Source: Sipunculus nudus
Lineage: Eukaryota > Annelida > Sipuncula > Golfingiida > Sipunculidae
Direction: 5' to 3'
Assembly: GCA_026874595.1 (NCBI GenBank)
Contig: CM049317.1
Coordinates: 18,995,882 to 19,059,881, forward strand
DNA: 64,000 nucleotides
Part shown: piece by piece, positions 47,521-58,360 of the stretch
Position numbering within the stretch: the first letter of the stretch is position 1
Layout of the letters: every line of letters begins with the position of its first letter
The notes under the pieces: generated by a model
What the model saw: the letters and a program-made list of their open reading frames with translations, nothing else
Told to the model about the DNA's origin: nothing
Database searches by the model: none
Made by a program: the position numbers and the translations under genes

Positions 47521-48960
47521 GTCGGTTGTTCAGGATCCGTGTAGGATTCGTGTATCATTAACTCGTTGGTTAAATTGGCTATACATGTGAATATCAAAAA
47601 CGCAGGTGTGGCTATTGTTCAAGGGTTGTACCTGACCTCAATGTGTAAGATAAAATTAATATTTTCATTAAACTGTAATTACATATGTTCATTTATATTC
47701 CCTGGATAAAATTCACCATAACCATTCAAACATTCGGAATCCTAGAAAATGCTCGTAACACAAACATGTGGCATATACCTGAAATTTAAAGGAGATCCGT
47801 TCACGTGACTATTTTCCTTTGGGGGAAATAGATGAATTGGAGATGATACAAAATAGCTTGCGCTCAATATACTCAACACGGTTTGAATTATTCCAATTTT
47901 GTATTAAAGGAAGAGTTACTTCATCGAAAAGGGCTTTATCACTACCTTGTGATAACTATTAAATGTTGAACTATAAAAACAGGTTTTATACTTTTTATAT
48001 TCTTTGCATAGATATATAAATGCTAACACTAATTATCACAAATGCAGGAGGTTATTTGGTTTTCAAAATATTCATTCGAATTTTAACCCTTTTACAGCAT
48101 TTGGACATATTTGTGGCAAATATGAATATATACATGTATAGATAACTTCAGTGAAACTCTCTATTATTTATTCTCTAGGTTGCTGCCCATGTGGATATGT
48201 ATTCATTTGTAGCCTTTATGGCGATTTGGTATATTTGATTATACAGTCACATCTAATGAATTCTATATTTTCAAGCGAATATGCTCTTATTTTAACTATT
48301 TTTCTTTTGATTAAACAAAAGAAAATTTGATTGATTGGCCCACAATACAATAAGCTGCAAATATTCTACTACATTAACCCGTGTATTTACATTGTCTTCT
48401 CTAACAAAGGCCACATAGGAACCATTTGTCCGCGTTTATATATGAGGCGTTTCTGTATAGTTTACATTGAGAATCTGCTTGCTTCAAAGTTATATTATTA
48501 TACTAAGTTAACCATCTAACTGACAGTGACATAGGAAAAACTTTAATAGAACAAATATGCATACACAATTGTTCCAAAATCAGCTATAAATTTATCTGAC
48601 AGAATTTCATTTTGCATAAATATTCATAAGACATAACAATCATATATGTTGTGGAAACGTCAAACTATACAAAGTGGGATTCACTGGAATGATCAGAAAT
48701 AAACCTAAATGGCGATCATTAATTGAAATGAATTGGGTATTATGTTTGGAGTGAAGTTAACTATGGTGTATCGAGCTATAAAAAGAAATTAACAGACATT
48801 CGTGAATGAATTTGGTTTATTTTATTTATAATCAAAGGAAAACCCCATTAATTGATAAAAGGAATATTTATTAAAGGAATATCTAGTTTATGGGGCAAGC
48901 CAAACGATATATTGTATTTCATGAAACATGTCTTATTTTCATTGGAATTTTTCAATATGA
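47521..48960. other. Duplicated non-coding sequence of block C
   Basis: Matches 28490-29900 in A. It has a small insertion near 47760-47815 relative to A and B. No exon recognised. Confidence 0.5.
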
Positions 48961-49099
48961 TTATAATCTAGCAGGGTATTATAGAGTCTATACACAGTAC
49001 TAGGGAGACACTTTATTGAGCCTGCAGAGACAGGGATTGTCGTCCGCCGAGTCCAGAGATTTGCCGATACCCAGTAACCGAAGAGGGCTTGACCCCTGG

Positions 49100-50695
49100 C
49101 AGCGACCAGTGAGGTGCTGCAATCCTGTGTCCATTGAAGTGCTGCCAGCCTGAGTCTGGCGAGGTGCTGTCCAGCGAGATGCTGCCAGTGATTGGCTCTC
49201 CAGCGAGGTGCTGCCAGCGAGGTGTTGCCAGTGAGGTGCTGCAAAGCGAGATGCTGTCAATGAGGTGTTGCCCGTGAGGTGCTGTTTAGCGAGTTGCTGT
49301 CCAGCGATTTGCTGCCGGCGAGGTATTGCCAGTCAGATGCTGCTAATCGAAGTGCTGCCAGTGAGGTGTTGCAAGTCAGATGCTGCTTGTGAGGTGCTGT
49401 CTAGCGAGGTGCTGTCCAGTGAGGTTCTGTCAGGCGAGGTGCTGTCCAGCAAGGTGCTGCTTATGAAATGCTGTTCAGTGAGGTGCTGCCAGAGAGTTGT
49501 TGTCCAACGAGGTGCTGTCAGTGAAGTGATGCCTGTTAGGCGTTGTCCAGCCAGGTGTTGCCGGTCAGATGCTGCCCAGCGAGGTACTATCCAGCGAGGT
49601 GCTGTCCAGTAAGGGTCTTTCAAGCGAGGTGCTGCTAGTGAGGTACTGTTTAGCGAGGTGCTGCCATTGAGATGCTGCCAGAGAGGTGCTGTCCAGTAAG
49701 GGTCTTTCAAACGAGGTGCTGATTGTGAGGTGCTGTTCAGCGAGGTGCTGCCAGTGAGGTGCTGCCATTGAAGTGCTTTCCAGCGAGGTACTGTTTGTGA
49801 TGCCAGTGAGGTGCTGTCCAGCGAGGTGCTGTCCAGCGAGGCACTGTCGAGCGTGCTGTTGCCAGTCAAATGCTGCCCAGCGAGGTGCTGTCAGTAAGGG
49901 GTTGTCTAGCGAGGTGTTGCACGCCAGATGCTGTCCAGGGAGGTGCTGCCAGTGTGGTGCTGTCCAGTAAGGATTGTTCAAGCGAGGTGCTGCTAGTGGG
50001 GTGCTGTTCAGCGAGTTGCTGCCAGGGAGGAGCTGCCAGTGCGTTGCTGTCAAACGAGATGTTGTCAGTGAGGTGATGCCAGTGAGGTGCTGTCTAGCCA
50101 GGTGTTGGAAGTTAGATGCTGCCTAGCGAGGTGCTGTCCAGCAAGGTGTTGCCAGCCAGATGTTGCCCAGGGAGGTGCTGCCAGTGAGGTTCTGTCCAGT
50201 AATGGTCTATCAAGCGAGGTGCTGTTCAGCGAGGTGCTGCCAATGAGGTGCTGCCAGTGAGTCGCTGTCCAACGAGGTGCTGTCGGTGAGATGATGCCAT
50301 TGAGGTGCTTCCCAGCGAGGTGCTGTCCAGCGAGCTGTTGCCTTTCAAATGCTGCCCAGAGAGGTGCTGTTAGTGAGGTGCTGTACAGTGAGGTTCTGTC
50401 TAGCAAGGTGCTGCTAGAGAGGTGCCGTCCATTTAAATACTGCCAGTGAGTTGCTGTCCAGTGAGCTTCTGTCCAGCGGGTGTCCAGTGAAGTGCTCTCA
50501 GCGTGTGTCAATTGAGGTGCTGCCAGCGGGTGTCCAGTGAGATGCCGCCAGCGGGTGTTCAGTGAGATGCTGCCAGATTGTGTTCAGTGAGGTGCTACCA
50601 GCGGGTGTTAAGTGAGGTGCTGCCAGCGGGTGTCCAGTGAGGTGCTACCAGCGGGTGTCCAGTGAGGTGCTGCCAGCGGGTGTCCAGTCAGTATG
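49100..50695. repeat. 15-bp minisatellite, second array, with 25-bp variant
   Basis: Same GAGGTGCTGTCCAGC family as at 37914-38794. The last part (about 50500-50690) switches to a ~25-bp unit, GAGGTGCTGCCAGCGGGTGT+CCAGT, repeated about eight times. Long overlapping frames on both strands are a product of the 15-bp period. It immediately follows block C. Confidence 0.93.
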
Positions 50696-50732
50696 TTGAT
50701 ATGTTGATTTGGCCCCTTTTCTTATCTATGTC

Positions 50733-50734
<2 letters not shown>

Positions 50735-50803
<69 letters not shown>
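50735..50803. repeat. (TC)n(TA)n microsatellite
   Basis: About 30 bp of TC followed by about 38 bp of TA. Confidence 0.95.
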
Positions 50804-50804
<1 letters not shown>

Positions 50805-51505
50805 CGGATAACAATTTCTTAAAGAAAGAGTAGAGGAAAATATCAACAATAAGTTGTTCGTATCTTGAAGTTCCCCGTGGAACGGGTTGGTAAAATCTGG
50901 TAAAAATTGTCTTGCAGGAAATATATTGTTAGTCTAAAAAACGGAAAGTTTGAAAAATGAGAATATTGTTCATGTTTTTCTGAACTGATAAACTTTGGTT
51001 GGCTTAATTTTTGCGAGGTTAACATTTTGCGCAAGGGTTTCGCAAGGTTTTCGCATTTCGCAAGGGTTAAATTCTAGCGATTATACATCATACACCAGAG
51101 TACGTCCCTCATATTATGAAATAATTAAACAAAGTATTATGTGCGCAAAATTTTAAATGTGGACAAGGACCCAGGTGAATATCGAACAAGTAGAAATAAT
51201 AGCTCATTCTTGGCTGATAATTTGACAGATTTGATTGTTTTTATATCTTAGATTAATGGTAATTAATAGGATCTATTATTATATATGCATGAAATAAACC
51301 TTTTGCTTCTCGACTTGCCTTCGACGACGGGTCCTTTTATGCAAGATGGTTTTATTTTTCGCCATATTTTCCCTTTCGCCCCGAACTTCGGGAATTTGAA
51401 ACTCACGAACAAAACGGCAACCAAAGTATCTTTCCTGAAAAAAACATTATCAAGTCTCTATTAGTACTAGACATTTATCAATATGAACAATATGTTCCCT
51501 TTTAG

Positions 51506-51735
51506 TGACCCACTCATGCTGGACTTCGGGAGAAGACCTGGAAAAAGAGCAACTTTGGGTTTGGATGGCCACCAGTGAAAACGTCAGGTTCTTTCACTAT
51601 TGGGGAAATTATGAACCAAACAACCTTGGTGTTCTTTGGGAAGACTGTCTTAAGATTTATTGGGTATCTAAAAGATGGTATGACCAAGCTTGCCGAACAC
51701 AGTTCCAGTATATATGTGAGGCTTTTGCTTTTTAA
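51506..51735 (+). CDS. Lectin D: isolated CTLD C-terminal exon
   Basis: Acceptor CCCTTTTAG then phase-1 entry VTHSCWTSGEDLEKEQLWVW, ending QFQYICEAFAF and TAA at 51735. It matches exon 4 of A-C in start phase, length class and WTSG.D..E...VW pattern. EPN is present (YEPNN), but the WND motif is WYD, so one calcium ligand Asn is lost. Unlike A-C it keeps the canonical inner cysteines (EDCLKI and QACRTQ). No N-terminal CTLD exon was found in the ~0.7 kb between it and the minisatellite array, nor further upstream outside block C. It is either an orphan exon of a gene disrupted by the array, or an exon that could be spliced to lectin C. Confidence 0.7.
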
Positions 51736-53400
51736 ACGCCGTCCATCGATGGAGCATTGGAACTATACATATATCACAATAAGCTTTAATTTCGGTAAGA
51801 GAACACTATTTCTTTATTACCTTCGCCAAGCCAAGCGGCAGCGTTGGTGTGTCTGTTAGTCTGTTAGCAAGATTACTTAAAGAGTTCTCAACAGCGTTTG
51901 ATGAAATTTTCAGAATAGCTCGTCATAAATACTAGGAACAATTGATTAAATTCTGGGGGTGATCCATGAGTAAATAACCATAGAATGAGCTCTAGTGATT
52001 TATGGGGTTTTATAGTACATTTGTTTACGCGGGGACGTAGCAGGTGACGATATATGGCCGTCTTTGGAGTGCGAGTCGCGAATTCACAGAAGACAATCAA
52101 TGACGTCACTTTTCGTGTGTCACATCAGTGGGGATGTGTACTTCCAGGTTCTTTTCAATCAGTCAAAATAACCGGCACACAAGACATCAACAAACCCAAA
52201 GGAAAACTCGAAGTCGGTCGTAAGGTACCAAAAAAAAAATATAATAACAAATAAATGGGTTAATAACAGATCTCGGGTTCATTAACATTTCAAAATGTTC
52301 CAGGTCACATGACCTCTCGCTTTCACGTGACGTCCAGACGTTCTGATTATCTCTGGCGAAATCCATGTGTATACGGAGCATAGTCCAATCCCAACGTAAT
52401 ACAGATGGTCACAACACAAAACTGGTTCCAACTGGGGTATAACTGTTAATTGTCCGTAAAACACAATTCACGTGCCGCACACCGAACGTTCCTGTGGAAG
52501 CCTGAATCAACGGCTCTCTCAGCTGTAGTCTACTGTATCCCTCCAATTACCGGATACCGAAATAAAGCACGCTCTATCAAAATTCAGCACCATCAGAGTT
52601 TCGCGTCAGGACAACGTCCCCTAGCCTGTTTCTCGGAGCCCGCACCTTCAAAAGAATGCCTGTCCTTCGGCAACCAACATCATTGTCTTTGAAGTACTTT
52701 ACAAATCGAGTATCAACAAGGTGTGCTTCCCTCAGACGTAGACTGTCAATAACCATTGACGCGATCACGCATCTGGACACACAGAAGATAGCAGACCAGC
52801 CGGTTGGACTGCTGAAGCACGCTAAGGTGACGCTACACTCACGAAGGACTCCGGCTCTTCCAAAGATAGCTGGGATTCACGCCTTATACGAGACTTATAA
52901 CTCGTCATAACTCAAGCTAGACTTCTCCGCCAATCAGCACTTATATCCACGAAGTCCGTTGTCAACACACATCAACCTAACGTAGGAAGGTTTCGTTCGA
53001 AAACAATTCTAAGAAAATTCACAGACAGGACGTCGCCTCTCAGACACAGTTCCTATGGAGTCCGTCATATAAGATTGGTTCTCACTAGTCTATGCTAAAT
53101 AGAAATGAACATCAAAGGATTCAGGTGGCGTATATTGATTGCTAAACTGCTTATATATTTACATTAAATGAAGCACTTGTTCTTCCTAACTGGGTTTCTC
53201 ATGGTAATGGCTAAACATGATACAACATAAAATTAATAAACTTACAAAAAAAGAATCAAAACTCCCTATACTTAAATACATAAAGTCACAGACCTCGGGT
53301 CTTGAGGTCTGGCGGAGGTCTTCGGTGAGTGAGCACATTTCTAGTTTTTCATATTATGAAAAGGTGTTGGACACTCTCCTGTAGTGTGGAAACTGCATTC
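51736..53400. other. No gene recognised; repeat fragment and a GC-richer stretch
   Basis: 51815-51965 (GTGTGTCTGTTAGTCTGTTAGCAAG ... GATGAAATTTTCAG) resembles a dispersed invertebrate repeat. 52300-53050 has higher GC and short frames on both strands, none of which I recognise. A minus-strand reading VDTRFVKYFKDNDVGCRRTG near 52600-52730 looks protein-like but has no start, splice or family support. Confidence 0.4.
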
Positions 53401-53787
53401 CTATCTTAAGTTTTTAGCGTTTTAAAATGTTTTCTGAAGTGGTTTGATAAGAGTTTCTGTTATTTTTATGGAGGCCATTTTGAGTTACAGATGTCTGTTT
53501 TATTTTGAGCTGTTGACATGTCTCTTTTTTGTGCGCTGTTGACATTCTGATTCGTGTTGGGCTCAAGCCCTGGGCGTTGCTATTCCATGGGTTTCCTTGT
53601 TCTAGCTGGCCGGGTGCGGCCCACGTGTGAACTCTACACAGCGCTCGGTTAAATCTGTGCCGTGTTAACCCTGACATGTAGAAACACAACGTTCCTTATT
53701 CCAGTTTGTCCTTTGGGCGCGTGTGTATTATGTTAGGTTCTTCAGATTGTTCGGGAAATAGAAAGTTCTTTGCTTGAAGTGAAAAGT

Positions 53788-53796
53788 TATAAATAA
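53788..53796 (+). promoter_or_regulatory. Strong TATA-box-like site
   Basis: TATAAATAA in GAAAAGTTATAAATAAGGGG, followed about 30 bp later by a GAGAGAGAGGAGAG stretch. A leader-like sequence runs to GAACAACAAAG|GTTGTC and ACAAG|GTAAAG donor-like sites (54042, 54066). It could be a cellular promoter with a non-coding first exon or the LTR of a retroelement; no gene body was found. Confidence 0.3.
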
Positions 53797-54200
53797 GGGG
53801 CTGTGTTTTAGAGCCGAGAGAGAGGAGAGATATATTCCAGCGGACACAGAAGAGTGTAAGTCAGTTTGTGGACCGTTCCTATAATTGCGGCAGTAATATC
53901 TTTTCTTCGAATTTGTGACGGATTTTTATTAGTCTTCAGTTTGCCTTTGGCATCATTATCAGAACTTCACTTTTGGATTACAACGAATTGATTTTGTGAT
54001 TGAACCGGACTGTTTTCTCTGAGAAGATTTATGTGAACAACAAAGGTTGTCTTTTTGTTTACAAGGTAAAGTTTCCGTGGGCTGGTAATACATGCACAAA
54101 AATATGTTATTTTACTGATTTACACTGCACAGCAGGTCTGTGGAGCGTGGAAGTGGAATTTTTTTTTTCAATTTTTTTTATCGATGAGCTATCTATCATA

Positions 54201-54204
<4 letters not shown>

Positions 54205-54272
<68 letters not shown>
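54205..54272. repeat. (TA)n(GA)n microsatellite
   Basis: About 35 bp TA followed by about 30 bp GA. Confidence 0.95.
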
Positions 54273-54275
<3 letters not shown>

Positions 54276-54457
54276 ATTAGACAGCTGAGAATCTAGCAGT
54301 ACTGAAGCGTTAATAAACCTTCAAACGTTTCCATATTTAGTAATCAAATAGATTTAATGACTTATCCCGTACGGAATCGTAGTCTCACAATTTTGCTCAT
54401 GAACTGACATATATATGATAGATAGTGTTTATATATTGTATAGACATATGATACTGG

Positions 54458-54458
<1 letters not shown>

Positions 54459-54516
<58 letters not shown>

Positions 54517-54517
54517 G
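54459..54517. repeat. (TA)n microsatellite
   Basis: TA tract with two TTTA breaks, just left of the Tigger-like element. Confidence 0.9.
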
Positions 54518-54520
54518 ATA

Positions 54521-55186
54521 GTTAAGCGTCGTTGATCGGAAAAGCTCGGGGGATGGGGTTTTCGTTTGAATTAACATTCGTTCTGATAAACGAGCAGGCA
54601 CGACTTGCGATGATTAATGATCTGCCGACGTAGAATTCCCTGGCGAAGTCGAATAGCGGAAGGATCGACAGCTTTCCATCAGATGACTCTATTTTGCGCT
54701 TGCTCTTACGTGACTACCTATAGGTCAGTAATTATAAGCAGCAAAGAAAGATCAGGATTAGTAGAAATTCGTAGCTACACTATCCAAATGAAATGTCCTT
54801 AGTTTTAGCAGGAATAATCTGGCCAATAGATTTTATGTGTGAATAACAGTCTCATATGAACATAATATTTGCGCATGCTTGGAGCACACACTGAACAAGA
54901 GCAACGATCAAATTATTTCCGTTATTTCGACAAGGTAAGATTTTGTTTGATCTGGTTAATTACTCCGGCCTGTGCAACCAATTAAAGACGTCCCGAAGAC
55001 AACAAGGACTGGCGGGACGGTGTCATGTACCCCAGATAACCGGCAGTATTTATCGCTGCAAATCCTTTTACATTTGCTTGAAATTTAATGATCTTTAACA
55101 CATTCTTTTCTTATTTTATTTTGGATGTCGGATTTCGGATAAAGGACTTTCGTACAAACTGTGTTCGGATTAACCACGCTAAACTG
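54521..55186. mobile_element. Second pogo/Tigger-like MITE
   Basis: Left end GTTAAGCGTCGTTGATCGGA; right end reverse-complements to CAGTTTAGCGTGGTTAATCC followed by GAAC. The two ends agree over the GTT(T/A)AGCGT.GTT.ATC core, and TA flanks each end (GATA left, TATC right). No transposase. It also contains a second CGGATTTCGGATAAAGGAC-type sub-terminal motif. Confidence 0.55.
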
Positions 55187-55799
55187 TATCATTATTATAT
55201 GTTATTTCATCTTTTTCTCTCCCTTTTCCGGAATAATTCATACATTCGACCGGGAGGTAATTGACCTGCTAGTATTATATGTGTTCTTGTCATAGTATTT
55301 TAGTATTTTTCGTTATATTAAATTCGAACTATTTTGACCTTTTTCAGACGGGTAAGGTTATGACTTTATGTACATTTAATTTCAGAATACCTATCTTTGT
55401 GACCAACCGATACATCGAAAATATAATGTCGACAATAGGCAATTTATGAATTTGAAATTTTTACGGTCTGATATAAATGAATATTCTTTTAGTAGGCATA
55501 ACTTTCTTCATACTTAGGAAGAACCCTAATTGGCTAAAGGGTCCTAAAATGTTGTTCAAAGGGATTTATTGCAGAAAGTGAAAAATCTCTTGATGTCAAG
55601 ATTGAAAGGCGCTCTTTGGGAATATGAACTGCCGATGCATGTGCTCACTTAGCTTTCGTGGGTTTTCCATCGTTAGCAACCCGACACTGTTGTCGACCGT
55701 CACCAAATTGAAGAAGAAGCAGAATCAGTATTACACTCTCAAGAAATATTCTCCTGGTTTGCCCACCAGGGGTGATAGAACAAAAAAAAAAATAATAAT

Positions 55800-56099
55800 C
55801 AGACCAATGAGAACGTGGTATCGCATTACGCAGCCAACTCATTGTTTCAACAGTAAACACCCTGATTCTTGGCCCTGTACATGCCCCCGAGACCAAGAAT
55901 TATACTTACAGGGATATAATAAGGAGTAAAATTTACACAATCAGTTCAGCTTGCTTCATACAAAAGTTTCCCCAGCAAAACTGTCCAAGAACACAATCTC
56001 AGTACCTCGCATACGGCTGTCTTACACCTTGGTATGGCTCTGCGTGTTGATAAACAGAGGCCACGTGTGTATGTTTAACATAACAATACCGCGTGCCCG
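55800..56099. repeat. Direct repeat copy 1 (partner 63701-64000)
   Basis: Nearly identical over 300 bp to the last 300 bp of the window (offset 7901). It starts CAGACCAATGAGAACGTGGT. Only a handful of substitutions were seen, so duplication or transposition was recent. Short frames through it are not conserved between copies. Confidence 0.93.
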
Positions 56100-56285
56100 G
56101 AGGTCCGATTATGAACCGCAACACGCCGTGTTTCAGCCATGCATTACATGTATAATTTTTTTTGGGCCAAGTCAATCAGGCATCTCCTAATTGACACATT
56201 ATTTGGCTTGGCGATGTACACACTGTGCTTATGCTGACCCCTTGGATTGCACCCGGTCGACTTTTTTTTTTTTATCCGTTTGCAG

Positions 56286-56458
56286 GACAAAGCAAACAGT
56301 TTCAGGGCAATATTTTGGCAGGTACAAACATATTTCAAAGGGAAGGAGCTATTTTTCGTGTTAATTCAACATGCTTTATAGAAGATTTGGCCCCTTTAAA
56401 GAGCAGAGAATACAGCGAAGGAGATCTGGAACGATTACACTGTATAAAAGCCGCGTAA
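56286..56458 (+). CDS. Candidate terminal exon of an unrecognised gene
   Basis: A polypyrimidine tract and TTTGCAG acceptor (AG at 56284-56285) lead in phase 1 into SKQFQGNILAGTNIFQREGA and on to ERLHCIKAA, ending TAA at 56456-56458. Composition is protein-like (FRVNSTCFIEDLAPLKSREY). An AATAAA follows at 56500. I do not recognise the family. Upstream exons were not identified, so it could also be a chance frame. Confidence 0.38.
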
Positions 56459-56499
56459 GGAGTGTAAACCGTTGTATGTTTTATGTACTTATAATGCTT

Positions 56500-56505
56500 A
56501 ATAAA
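56500..56505 (+). terminator. Candidate poly(A) signal AATAAA
   Basis: AATAAA in GCTTAATAAAGTTAC, 42 bp after the TAA of the candidate exon at 56286-56458, a plausible distance. Confidence 0.35.
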
Positions 56506-58360
56506 GTTACTTTTCTGTCAGTAAGTTTCCTGTCAGTTGATCCCAAAAGTGACGAAACTATTAGACAGCTGTGTTAGACCTGGGCTACAAACATCAGTGT
56601 TACAATACACACAAGTGAACTAAACGAAGGGCTGGCGTGATATAAATAATCTATATTTGCCAATGTATAGCTTTCAAACCTGATAAAGCTTGTATGTAAT
56701 GTGGGCTTTTACATTATTTGGTAAATGATCAATATACATCATTGTGAAGGCCATGTTTGATATACAATCAATGGAAAAAAGGATTGAACTTTTCTGAGGC
56801 AATAGGTTCCTGTCTCTAATCAGTAACAGAACTGCATAAAAATAGACTTTATCTTTAATCTCGAATAATTATGTACACGGAAGCCTAAAGTAAAAGGCTG
56901 ACGCACCGTACATCCCATATATCATGTCCTGTATACGTTTTGCCCGAGACCCATACAACTCTGTTGGAGAGGGCTTATAATTAAAGGAAGTGTTAATGCT
57001 GGGAGAGAGTATATCCGTCCGCAGGTGGCGAATTATACAGTTTCGTAATACATTCTGATGCACAATGTGTCATTTCAGCACAAATATGTACAATGTGTGG
57101 GTATCTTTCTTGTGAGTTTATGTTTTTGCAAGGAATATATATATATATAATGATCAGACTTTTGTTGACGGAAAATGGCCGTATTCTTGTAAGATCTGAG
57201 CTGGTAACGTACAAAGTAATAGTATGCCATGCTATACATTAAATCTACGGGATGGTTTTGCCTGTGTGCATGTCTGTATCTGTGAGTGTTTGTGTAACTG
57301 TGTATGTGTGTGTGTGTGTGAGAGAGAGAAAGAGAATATACTAAACTTAGATACAAACTTGGGCGCTATCAAGTCATTACACACTGGCCCATGCTGGTTT
57401 TCGCCAGAAAAAAAACCCCTGACTATGTTACAAGCTATAGTCATTTTATATGGTATGAGCAGCATTTAAATAGGTGTCTGGTCAAGATAAAGGCGGTCGA
57501 GGGTTAGGGGGGGGGGGGGGAGATACCTGGAGAGTACTCATATGATGAATTTATCTTTAGATTACCATTTATTGAGCATGTATTCTCTCAATCCCTCACA
57601 CGATCCCTGCACAAACATGCATTTTGATTGTTTGAAAGGCTGAACAACAAAGACATGTATACCATTAGCAGGTTTTTTTATGTACTTGACTTTTGACCCT
57701 ACCCACAAGCCAACGCTGCAGCGGAATCACGATCAGGCTTATTGGCTCGTTACAAGTTCCTTTAATGCTCTTCGTATCAGTCTAGTATGTGAGAGTGAAC
57801 GCAGCGGAGTTCAGTTATTTCAAGTCCACACTGAATTCAAGTTCATCTAGATAAATTGCTGCTATAAAGGTCAGTATTTTTTTATATTAAAGACATAAGC
57901 TGAATTAAAATTTTGATCGAAACCACAAGAATTTACCGATGATCACGTAGGATGCAAGGAAGCTTAAATAATTGAACCTTAGTCAGATAATCGGCCGTTC
58001 GTTCACAACATCCTCTTTGTTTACTCAGCCGGTGATTGTGCGCTAAACATAGCACAATATGGATCGTTCTTAGCTGACGTCATACTATGAAGCCAGCTGC
58101 ATGAGCACACGGCTATCTGCCCAAAAATATACCAGATATTCTTAAAGGCGTGGTCGAAAGCCGCCGTCCTTGCAAGTGCGTGCTGTCTACTTGCAAAAGG
58201 TTGGCTAAATTTGGGGGATTACCTCCCTTTTCCCATATCCATCGTAATTGTTGTAGATTTCCTCTCTATATATCATATGACAAATGTAGAGGGTTGGGGC
58301 AAGGGAAGACTGCAGACAAAAGATCTGACAAAAAAAACCCTCTACACACACGGCCTGATG
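56506..58360. other. No gene recognised
   Basis: AT-rich sequence with a (TG)n/(GA)n run near 57300-57335 and a poly-G run near 57507-57520. The stretch 57780-57867 could be a first exon (donor AAAG|GTCAGT) but nothing ties it to a gene. Confidence 0.4.

Larger units (their letters stand above)
38795..48960 (+). repeat. Segmental duplication block C
   Basis: Begins GATAATTTTATATCAGTTTG (partner 16099 in A) and ends in the sequence matching 29880 in A. It contains relic exon 1 (39470-39665), a SINE (40450-40650), lectin C and a TTATCATTATCC array. It lacks the block A equivalents of about 18985-19350 and both TA-flanked transposons. Confidence 0.85.

Noticed and set aside
48939-50511. Frames up to 178 codons over the second minisatellite
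   Set aside because: Same 15-bp periodicity; every frame is a pentapeptide repeat.
52577-52910. Protein-like frames on both strands in a GC-richer stretch
   Set aside because: No recognised family, no consistent splice sites, and both strands open at similar length.
55624-55919. 101-codon frame crossing the 300-bp direct repeat
   Set aside because: The frame is not preserved in the second repeat copy, so the repeated part is not coding.
57780-57867. Possible non-coding first exon with donor AAAG|GTCAGT
   Set aside because: Single weak signal with no downstream exon in the window.
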